Assembly: GCA_026997055.1 (NCBI GenBank) | Contig: JALWJU010000177.1 | Span: 1 to 5,969, forward strand | Reading direction: 5' to 3' | Length of the DNA: 5,969 nt | From: Paracoccaceae bacterium | GTDB lineage: Bacteria > Pseudomonadota > Alphaproteobacteria > Rhodobacterales > Rhodobacteraceae | Part shown: piece after piece, positions 1-4,906 of the stretch | Layout: every line of letters begins with the position of its first letter | Numbering within the stretch: position 1 is the stretch's first letter | Notes under the pieces: model-generated | What the model was told of the DNA's origin: nothing | The model's input: only the letters and a program-made list of their open reading frames with translations | Database searches by the model: none | Made by a program: the position numbers and the translations under genes

Positions 1-1016
1 GGCTGGGGGTGCTGACCCTGGCCTTTGCCGCCCTGCTCGGGGAGGCGCTGCGCCGCGGGCGCCGGCCGGCGGGGCTGGCAGCGCTGGGCGGGCTCGCGCT
101 CGCCGCGGCCGCGCTGGGCCTTCTGGGTGCGGTCAGCCTTGCCCGGCCCGTCTCCGCGCCCGACAAGCCCGTCACCATCCGCCTCGTGCAACCCAATGCC
201 GAACAGCGGCTGAAATGGCATCCCGACCATGTGGGCCGCTTCCTGCGCCGCGCCATCGACCTGAGCGCCGCGCCGGCTACCGGACCGGCCCCGGATCTGG
301 TGATCTGGCCCGAAACCTCGGTCCCCTACCTGCTGAACGACGCCGCTCCGGTCCTGCACGAAATCGCCCGTGCAGCGGGCGCGCCGGTGGTGCTGGGCAT
401 CCAGCGCGCCGAGGCGGGCCCGCGCTATTTCAACTCGATGGTGGCGCTGGCGCCCGACGGTACCGTCACCGCTATCTATGACAAGGCGCATCTGGTGCCC
501 TTTGGCGAATATACCCCGTTTGGCGATCTGCTCTATCGCTTCGGGATACGCGGCTTTGCCGCCCGCTATGGGGCGGGCTACAGCGCCGGGGCGGGCGGAG
601 ACCTGCTCGATCTCGGCGCGGCCGGCACCGCTCTGCCACTGATCTGCTACGAGGCGATCTTTCCTGCCGACCTGCGCCGCCGGGGGCGGGCGGACTGGAT
701 ATTGCAGATCACCAATGACGCCTGGTTCGGCAGCTTCTCGGGCCCCCGCCAGCACCTCGCCATCGCCCGCCTGCGCGCGGCCGAGTTCGGCCTGCCCATG
801 GTGCGGGCGGCCAATACCGGGATCAGCGCGCTGATCGACGCGCGCGGGCAGGTCGTGGCCGCCCTGCCGCTGGGCGAGGCGGGGTTTCTCGACGTGAGCC
901 TGCCCGGCGCGGCGGGCGAGACATTTTATGCAAGGCATGGTGATACCGTATTAACACTGTTGCTGTTAGGATTCGGTCTGGCCCTGGCCACCCGGCGCCG
1001 CCCGGCAGGGGATTGA
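1..1016 (+). CDS. lnt: Apolipoprotein N-acyltransferase, C-terminal part (5' truncated by window edge)
   Basis: Lnt adds the third acyl chain to the N-terminal cysteine of lipoproteins at the periplasmic face of the inner membrane, the last step of lipoprotein maturation. The open frame runs in from the left edge; the GTG at 9 is an internal Val, so no start is visible. About 335 residues remain of a family of roughly 500. Counting from that Val codon: the end of one membrane helix (2-13), another helix (about 22-46), then a carbon-nitrogen hydrolase (nitrilase-like) domain carrying the expected Glu-Lys-Cys triad, E102 in IWPETSVPY, K159 in YDKAHLVPFGEY and C213 in LICYEAIFP. The second conserved Glu (E167), a NDAWFG motif at 236-241 and a C-terminal anchor helix (about 313-327) are also present. 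The N-terminal membrane helices lie outside the window. Stop TGA at 1014-1016. It is followed on the same strand by metK after 90 bases, but the riboswitch and a candidate promoter there suggest metK is at least partly transcribed separately. Confidence 0.95.
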   Translation, partial: LGVLTLAFAALLGEALRRGRRPAGLAALGGLALAAAALGLLGAVSLARPVSAPDKPVTIRLVQPNAEQRLKWHPDHVGRFLRRAIDLSAAPATGPAPDLVIWPETSVPYLLNDAAPVLHEIARAAGAPVVLGIQRAEAGPRYFNSMVALAPDGTVTAIYDKAHLVPFGEYTPFGDLLYRFGIRGFAARYGAGYSAGAGGDLLDLGAAGTALPLICYEAIFPADLRRRGRADWILQITNDAWFGSFSGPRQHLAIARLRAAEFGLPMVRAANTGISALIDARGQVVAALPLGEAGFLDVSLPGAAGETFYARHGDTVLTLLLLGFGLALATRRRPAGD

Positions 1017-1041
1017 CCTGCCGCCGCTGGCCCGGTACCCA
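1013..1041 (+). promoter_or_regulatory. Candidate sigma-70-type promoter for metK
   Basis: TTGACC at 1013-1018, five of six matches to the -35 consensus, overlaps the lnt stop codon. A 17-base spacer leads to TACCCA at 1036-1041, a poor -10. Transcription would then begin near 1048, just before the first base of the riboswitch stem at 1056, which is where a leader carrying only the riboswitch should start. The -10 match is weak, so this is an inference from spacing and position. metK could instead be read through from lnt. Confidence 0.3.
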
Positions 1042-1054
1042 GTCTTACTTGTCT

Positions 1055-1102
1055 GCCGCCCCAACGGCTTCCTGACGGGGCGGGTCATCATTATCGGAGC
1101 AC
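1055..1102 (+). ncRNA. SAM/SAH riboswitch in the metK leader
   Basis: Seen: a perfect 7-bp stem, CCGCCCC (1056-1062) with GGGGCGG (1077-1083), closes a 14-base loop reading AACGGCTTCCTGAC. A short linker follows, then GGAGCA (1096-1101), which contains the metK Shine-Dalgarno GGAG (1096-1099), 7 bases before the ATG at 1107. Loop bases 1067-1071 (GCTTC) can pair with 1096-1100 (GGAGC) with one G-U wobble, forming an H-type pseudoknot that buries the ribosome-binding site; a one-base register shift is also possible. Known: this arrangement and the loop and GGAGCA sequences match the compact SAM/SAH riboswitch class described upstream of metK in Rhodobacterales. It binds SAM or SAH and is thought to block translation initiation when bound. 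Inference: high SAM lowers MetK synthesis. No U-tract follows the stem, so control by translation fits better than by termination. Confidence 0.9.
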
Positions 1103-1106
1103 TTCA

Positions 1107-2273
1107 ATGACAATAAAGAGCCACGTTTTCACCTCGGAATCCGTCTCCGAGGGGCACCCGGACAAGGTATGCGACCGCATTTCCGATGCGGTGCTCGATG
1201 CCTTTCTGGCCGAAGACCCCCATGCCCGCGTCGCCTGCGAGACCTTCGCCACCACCAACCGGGTGGTGATCGGCGGCGAGGTGCGCGGCCCCGAGAGCGT
1301 GATCAACCGGGTCGAGGAAATCGCCCGCGAATGCGTGCGCGACATCGGTTATGAGCAGGACGGGTTTCACTGGCAGAACATCGTGGTGGAAAACCACCTG
1401 CACGCGCAGTCGCCCGACATCGCCCGGGGCGTGGATGCGGCGGAAAACAAGGACGAGGGCGCGGGCGATCAGGGGATCATGTTCGGCTATGCCACCGACG
1501 AGACCCCCGACCTGATGCCCGCCCCGCTGCAATATGCCCATGCGATCCTGCGCCGGCTCTCCGAGGCGCGCAAGTCGGGCGCGGCGTCGGTGCTGGGGCC
1601 GGACGCCAAGAGCCAGCTCTCGGTGCGCTACGAGGGCTCGGTGCCGGTGGCGGTGACTTCGCTGGTGCTCTCCACCCAGCACCTCGACCCTCAGATGAGC
1701 TCGGCCGATGTGCGCGCGGTGGTGGAGCCCCATATCCGCGCAGTCCTGCCCGAGGGCTGGCTGACCGAAGCCACCGAATGGCATGTGAATCCCACCGGCA
1801 AGTTCGTGATCGGCGGGCCGGACGGCGATGCGGGGCTGACCGGACGCAAGATCATTGTCGATACCTATGGCGGCGCCGCGCCACACGGGGGCGGGGCCTT
1901 TTCGGGCAAGGACCCGACCAAGGTGGACCGCTCGGCCGCCTATGCGGCGCGCTACCTGGCCAAGAACGTGGTCGCCGCCGGGCTCGCCAGGCGCTGCACC
2001 CTGCAGCTCAGCTACGCGATCGGCGTGGCCCGACCGCTGTCGATCTTCGTCGATACCCACCGCACCGGCGAAGTGGAGGAAGCGGCGATCGAGAAAGCCG
2101 TGGCCGAGGTCATGGACCTGACCCCGCGCGGCATTCGCGAGCATCTGGGGCTCAATCGCCCGATTTTTGCGCGCACCGCGGCCTATGGCCATTTCGGCCG
2201 CGCACCGGAAGAAGACGGCGGCTTCTCATGGGAGAAAACCGACCTGGCCGAGGCGCTGAAGGCGGCGGTCTGA
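1107..2273 (+). CDS. metK: S-adenosylmethionine synthetase (methionine adenosyltransferase)
   Basis: MetK is the cytoplasmic enzyme that makes SAM from methionine and ATP, releasing phosphate and pyrophosphate. The 388-residue product is complete and close to the usual 380-400. All three domains of the family are present. Diagnostic motifs: EGHPDKVCDRISDAVLDA near the N-terminus, with catalytic His17; the ATP-binding hexapeptide GAGDQG at 118-123; and the phosphate-binding P-loop-like GGGAFSGKD at 261-269, followed by PTKVDRS. The C-terminal GHFGR at 361-365 is also typical. The ATG at 1107 is chosen because it lies 7 bases after GGAG (1096-1099) and the protein begins in register with the family (M-x-K-S-x-x-FTSESVSEGHPDK). 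Its leader is the SAM/SAH riboswitch, so product feedback is expected. In related genomes trmB often follows metK (from memory); here the next gene is hemN on the opposite strand. Confidence 0.98.
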   Translation: MTIKSHVFTSESVSEGHPDKVCDRISDAVLDAFLAEDPHARVACETFATTNRVVIGGEVRGPESVINRVEEIARECVRDIGYEQDGFHWQNIVVENHLHAQSPDIARGVDAAENKDEGAGDQGIMFGYATDETPDLMPAPLQYAHAILRRLSEARKSGAASVLGPDAKSQLSVRYEGSVPVAVTSLVLSTQHLDPQMSSADVRAVVEPHIRAVLPEGWLTEATEWHVNPTGKFVIGGPDGDAGLTGRKIIVDTYGGAAPHGGGAFSGKDPTKVDRSAAYAARYLAKNVVAAGLARRCTLQLSYAIGVARPLSIFVDTHRTGEVEEAAIEKAVAEVMDLTPRGIREHLGLNRPIFARTAAYGHFGRAPEEDGGFSWEKTDLAEALKAAV

Positions 2274-2338
2274 GCGGTCTGGCCAATCCGGCCAAAAGTC
2301 AAGGACATGTGGCTCGCGCCACGCAGCATGATCGGGAT

Positions 2339-2358
2339 GAGGGGGCTCTGACCCCCTC
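2339..2358. terminator. GC-rich hairpin in the metK/hemN convergent gap
   Basis: GAGGGGG (2339-2345) pairs perfectly with CCCCCTC (2352-2358) around a 6-base loop (CTCTGA), 65 bases after the metK stop and 76 bases beyond the hemN stop. The hairpin can form on either strand, so it may end or protect both convergent transcripts. No T-run follows on either strand, so it is not a textbook intrinsic terminator. The following bases to about 2390 (GATCCCCGGAATGTTCG, then AGCAGAAGA) resemble a sequence that I recall recurring after genes in Rhodobacteraceae. The rest of the gap (2274-2434) shows no gene; another weaker hairpin is possible at 2401-2423 (GGCGGCA with TGCC-C-GCC, one bulge), close to the hemN stop. 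Confidence 0.45.
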
Positions 2359-2434
2359 GAGATCCCCGGAATGTTCGTGAGCAGAAGAGCATGGCGGTCG
2401 GGCGGCAGGTCTGCATGCCCGCCGCGGGCCGATG

Positions 2435-3790
2435 TTACACGGCCTGGCTGTGGCCGGATTCGTTCATGCTGTAGGCGTCGAAATGGCGCGCGATGATGCG
2501 CGCGAGCGGCCATGCCTCGCGGCGGATCGCAAGCCTGGTGCCGGAGAGGTCGGTGGTGCCGGGCAGCGCCGCTTCCAGCCCCTCGGCCATGGCGAGGAGC
2601 GGCGCGGGTTCGGTGGCGAACTCGGCCGCGATCTCGGCGAAATCCACCTCGAAATCGCACAGCAGCTTCTCGATGATGCGCGCGCGCAGACGGTCGTCGC
2701 CGGTGAAAGCGTGGCCCTTGCTGACCGGAAGCTCTCCGGCCTGCACCCGGGCGGTGTATTTCGAGGTGGCGGGCTCGTTCTGCGCATATCCCTGCGGGTA
2801 GCGCGAAATGGCCGAAGCGCCGAAGCCGATCAGCACCTCCGACCTGTCCTCGGTATAGCCCTGGAAATTGCGCCGCATGGTGCCGTTATCCTGCGCCCGG
2901 GCAAGCCCGTCTTCGGGCCGGGCGAAATGGTCGATGCCGATCTGCCTGTAGCCGGCCCCGAGGAACAGTTCGCTGGCGCGCTCGAACAGCGCCAGGCGCT
3001 CTTCGGGCGCGGGCAGGGCCTCGGTCGGGATCAGCTTCTGGCGCCGCGCCATCCACGGCACATGGGCATAGCCGAACAGCGCCACCCGGTCGGGGCCGAG
3101 GCTGATCAGCTTTTCGACCGAATCGGTGATCCGGGCGAGATCCTGGTGCGGCAGACCGTAGAGGATATCGGCATTGAGGCTGCGGATGGCGCGCGCGCGC
3201 AGCCCATCCACCGCCGCTTTCGTGACCTCGAAGCTCTGCGGACGCCCGATCACCTCCTGGATCATCGGGTCGAAATCCTGCACCCCGATCGAAGCGCGAT
3301 TGAGCCCGGCGGCGGCCAGCGCGTCGAGCCGGGCGTCGTCGATCTCGTTGGGGTCGATCTCGACCGAAAACTGCGCGCCATCGGCCAGCGGCGCCATGTC
3401 GAAAATCGCCGCGGTGAGATCGGCGATCATTGCCGGCTCCATCAGCGTGGGCGTGCCGCCGCCAAAGTGCAGGTGCTCGATGGTGATGCCGTCGGCGAGG
3501 TGGCGCTGGGCGAGCCTGAGCTCGGCCTTCAGCGTCTCCAGATAGGCCGCCACCGGCGCCGCCGTGGCCGTGCCCTGGGTACGGCAGGCACAGAACCAGC
3601 ACAGGTTGCGGCAGAACGGCACATGCACATAGACCGAGACCGAACTCCCCGCCGGGATCTTCCCGAGCCAGGCGGCCACCTCGCCCGCCCCGACCCCGGC
3701 AGCGAAATGCGGCGCCGTCGGATAGGAGGTGTAGCGCGGCACGCGAGCGTCAAAGAGCCCCAGTTGTTTGAGTTGTGCATGATCCAACAT
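2435..3790 (-). CDS. hemN: Oxygen-independent coproporphyrinogen III oxidase (radical SAM)
   Basis: This cytoplasmic enzyme oxidatively decarboxylates two propionate groups of coproporphyrinogen III to give protoporphyrinogen IX without oxygen, feeding haem and, in phototrophs, bacteriochlorophyll. The 451-residue product has the N-terminal PRYTSYPTA segment and VYVHVPFC leading into the radical-SAM cluster CX3CX2CXC (C60, C64, C67, C69; E. coli HemN has 62, 66, 69, 71). GGGTPT follows near residues 111-115, and VQDFDPMIQ with the R-PQS segment after that. The fourth Cys and the full C-terminal domain separate it from HemW, the haem chaperone. The frame is open to an ATG at 3826, but that codon sits on the edge of the FNR box. 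The ATG at 3790 fits the family length and is preferred. No good Shine-Dalgarno precedes it, only GCGGA abutting the ATG. It is divergent from fnrL. Rhodobacter carries paralogues named hemN and hemZ; this one has the hemZ position next to fnrL. Confidence 0.95.
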   Translation of the reverse strand: MLDHAQLKQLGLFDARVPRYTSYPTAPHFAAGVGAGEVAAWLGKIPAGSSVSVYVHVPFCRNLCWFCACRTQGTATAAPVAAYLETLKAELRLAQRHLADGITIEHLHFGGGTPTLMEPAMIADLTAAIFDMAPLADGAQFSVEIDPNEIDDARLDALAAAGLNRASIGVQDFDPMIQEVIGRPQSFEVTKAAVDGLRARAIRSLNADILYGLPHQDLARITDSVEKLISLGPDRVALFGYAHVPWMARRQKLIPTEALPAPEERLALFERASELFLGAGYRQIGIDHFARPEDGLARAQDNGTMRRNFQGYTEDRSEVLIGFGASAISRYPQGYAQNEPATSKYTARVQAGELPVSKGHAFTGDDRLRARIIEKLLCDFEVDFAEIAAEFATEPAPLLAMAEGLEAALPGTTDLSGTRLAIRREAWPLARIIARHFDAYSMNESGHSQAV

Positions 3791-3791
3791 T

Positions 3792-3804
3792 CCGCTAGGC
3801 TCTA
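3792..3804 (-). promoter_or_regulatory. Predicted hemN core promoter, FNR-activated
   Basis: On the minus strand a TAGAGC hexamer (3804 to 3799) lies where the -10 of a class II FNR promoter should be, given the FNR box centred at 3832.5. A -41.5 centre puts transcription start at 3791, and using this hexamer puts it near 3792. There is no -35, as expected where an activator overlaps that position. The -10 match is only moderate (three of six), so the call rests mainly on spacing. The hemN ATG begins at 3790, so the 5' leader would be one or two bases. Confidence 0.4.
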
Positions 3805-3825
3805 GCGAGCGAGACGCGCGCTGCA

Positions 3826-3839
3826 TTGATCAGGATCAA
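3826..3839. promoter_or_regulatory. FNR/FnrL box between hemN and fnrL
   Basis: TTGATCAGGATCAA is a perfect match to the FNR consensus TTGAT-N4-ATCAA, with both half-sites exact. It lies in the 66-base gap between the divergent hemN and fnrL starts. The regulator encoded next door has the E-x-x-S-R recognition helix that reads TTGAT, so it should bind here. Relative to hemN the centre is 42 bases from the ATG, which fits class II activation. Relative to fnrL the centre is only about 24 bases before the ATG, inside any promoter serving that gene, which fits autorepression better than activation. The site is seen directly; the direction of regulation is inferred. Confidence 0.92.
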
Positions 3840-3856
3840 ACGGACACATTCATGTG

Positions 3857-4597
3857 ATGAACAGGCCTGTATTCAACATGAAGGATTGCGGGACCTGCCC
3901 GATCCAGCACCGCGCGGTATGCTCTTATTGCGATGCCGACGAACTGGTGGAGCTCGACCAGATCAAGTATTATCGCTCCTACGATGCCGGCCAGCCGGTA
4001 CTCTGGGCCGGCGATCACATGGAATTCGTGGCCTCGGTGGTCGAGGGCATCGCCAGCCTCGCCCAGGCCATGGAAGACGGGCGCACCCAGATGGTCGGCC
4101 TGCTGCTTCCCAGCGACTTCATCGGCCGGCCGGGGCGCGACCTCGCCCCCTATAACGTGGTGGCAGTGACCAACCTCACCCTGTGCTGCTTTCGCAAGAA
4201 ACCCTTCGAGGAGCTGATGGCACGCACCCCGCATCTCGCCTCTCGACTCCTGGAAATGACCCTCGACGAGCTCGATTCGGCACGCGAATGGATGCTGCTG
4301 CTGGGCCGCAAGACGGCGCATGAGAAGATCTCCAGCCTGCTGGCGATCCTGGCCACCCGCGACGCGGCCCTGCGCAAGCAGAAGCCCGCGGACGGAGCCG
4401 CCTTCGACCTGCCGCTGACCCGCGAAGCCATGGCCGACTATCTCGGGTTGACCCTGGAAACCGTGAGCCGGCAGATATCCAGCCTGAAGAAACGCGGCGT
4501 GATCGAGCTCAAAGGCAAGCGCCGGGTCGTGGTGCCCGACTTTGCCCGGCTGCTGGGAGAAACCGGAGATGACGTGGACGGAGGCATGATCTCCTGA
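3857..4597 (+). CDS. fnrL: FNR-family oxygen-sensing transcription regulator FnrL
   Basis: FnrL is a cytoplasmic Crp/Fnr regulator that dimerises and binds DNA when its [4Fe-4S] cluster is intact under low oxygen; in Rhodobacter it controls high-affinity oxidase, haem and photosynthesis genes. The 246-residue product shows an N-terminal cysteine cluster CX2CX7C (C11, C14, C22), with C25 nearby and C110-C111 as the probable fourth ligand. A cyclic-nucleotide-like beta-roll domain, a long dimerisation helix (about 128-155) and a winged helix-turn-helix (about 188-220) follow. The recognition helix reads LETVSRQ (E201, S204, R205), the FNR-type specificity for TTGAT. It matches my memory of R. 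sphaeroides FnrL nearly throughout, including the segment from EMTLDELD through AREWMLLLGRKTA. Start is uncertain: GTG 3854, ATG 3857 or ATG 3878. I chose 3857 because the spacing to the first Cys suits the family. The Shine-Dalgarno is weak (GGA at 3842-3844). It is divergent from hemN and convergent with purD. Confidence 0.95.
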   Translation: MNRPVFNMKDCGTCPIQHRAVCSYCDADELVELDQIKYYRSYDAGQPVLWAGDHMEFVASVVEGIASLAQAMEDGRTQMVGLLLPSDFIGRPGRDLAPYNVVAVTNLTLCCFRKKPFEELMARTPHLASRLLEMTLDELDSAREWMLLLGRKTAHEKISSLLAILATRDAALRKQKPADGAAFDLPLTREAMADYLGLTLETVSRQISSLKKRGVIELKGKRRVVVPDFARLLGETGDDVDGGMIS

Positions 4598-4667
4598 AAC
4601 GGCTTGAGCCGGCGCGACGGGAAACCACAGAAGCGAAGAAATACGCCCCCGGCGGCAGATGTCAGAA

Positions 4668-4689
4668 CCCCGCCCCTTGCGGGGCGGGG
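4668..4689 (+). terminator. Strong GC hairpin downstream of fnrL
   Basis: CCCCGCCCC (4668-4676) and GGGGCGGGG (4681-4689) form a perfect 9-bp stem around a TTGC loop, 70 bases past the fnrL stop. It is the strongest short hairpin in the window and the likely 3' end or stabiliser of the fnrL transcript. The bases after it (CGGCAATCAGCC) are not T-rich, so intrinsic termination is uncertain. It can form equally on the minus strand, where only TT follows. Confidence 0.5.
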
Positions 4690-4762
4690 CGGCAATCAGC
4701 CTCACACTTCACGGCCATCGGCGTCCCCGCCTGTTCCGTGCATCAAGACTACCCCGGCAAGG

Positions 4763-4778
4763 TTAGCAAACGGTTAAC
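4763..4778 (+). promoter_or_regulatory. CtrA-like motif in the fnrL/purD gap
   Basis: TTAG-N7-TTAAC at 4763-4778 differs by one base from the CtrA cell-cycle regulator consensus TTAA-N7-TTAA(C). It can also be read as two direct GGTTA repeats (4761-4765 and 4772-4776). CtrA is widespread in Rhodobacterales. The motif sits between two convergent gene ends with no gene start beside it, so it may be fortuitous. Confidence 0.25.
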
Positions 4779-4789
4779 AGGAACAAGAA

Positions 4790-4899
4790 CTCTGCTTCAC
4801 ACTTCCACAAATATCCTCGCCGAAGGCATTGAATCTTTCCGGCACGATATCTGATTTCATGCCTCCGGCGGGGATATTTTCAGAAGTGTGAAGACAGAG
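4790..4899 (-). terminator. 110-base imperfect inverted repeat forming a long hairpin after purD
   Basis: Arms 4795-4829 and 4859-4893 match as inverted repeats at 30 of 35 positions. The outer CTCTG (4790-4794) pairs with CAGAG (4895-4899) past one bulged A, and the inner AATC (4832-4835) with GATT (4853-4856), leaving a 17-base loop. On the minus strand three of the five differences become G-U wobbles, so 33 of 35 arm positions pair; on the plus strand only 31 do. After the hairpin the minus strand reads TTCTTGTTCCTGTT, a moderately T-rich tail. It starts 8 bases after the purD stop, so it most likely ends or protects the purD mRNA. The motif AAATATCCCCGCCGGAGGC in one arm resembles a repeat I recall downstream of many Rhodobacteraceae genes; the element could be two inverted copies of it. 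Confidence 0.7.
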
Positions 4900-4906
4900 C
4901 CCCGTT

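Noticed and set aside
1104..2192. A 362-codon open frame on the minus strand opposite metK
   Set aside because: metK is certain on the plus strand. The antisense product has no recognised motif and no ribosome-binding site was evident.
2280..2294. A TGGCC-AATCC-GGCCA hairpin just after metK as its terminator
   Set aside because: The stem is only 5 bp and is followed by AAAG rather than a T-run; the 7-bp hairpin at 2339-2358 is the better candidate.
3773..3786. A possible second FNR box, TTGTG-N4-ATCCA, near the hemN start
   Set aside because: Only seven of ten consensus positions match, with two mismatches in one half-site, and it overlaps the hemN coding start.
2432..3805. A 457-codon open frame on the plus strand opposite hemN
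   Set aside because: It lies wholly opposite hemN, which has clear radical-SAM motifs throughout. The long antisense frame reflects high GC and few stop codons; its product is Arg/Gly/His-rich with no recognisable domain.
3791..3826. An N-terminal extension of HemN starting at ATG 3826
   Set aside because: It would add 12 residues not found in the family, the cysteine positions fit the ATG at 3790 better, and the codon overlaps the FNR box, upstream of any FNR-driven transcript start.
3836..4705. A 289-codon open frame on the minus strand opposite fnrL
   Set aside because: It is a shadow of fnrL; the plus-strand product has the cysteine cluster and recognition helix of FnrL.
4659..4766. A 35-codon plus-strand frame starting ATG-TCA-GAA in the fnrL/purD gap
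   Set aside because: There is no Shine-Dalgarno, it runs through the 9-bp GC hairpin, and the Arg/Pro-rich product resembles chance coding in GC-rich DNA.
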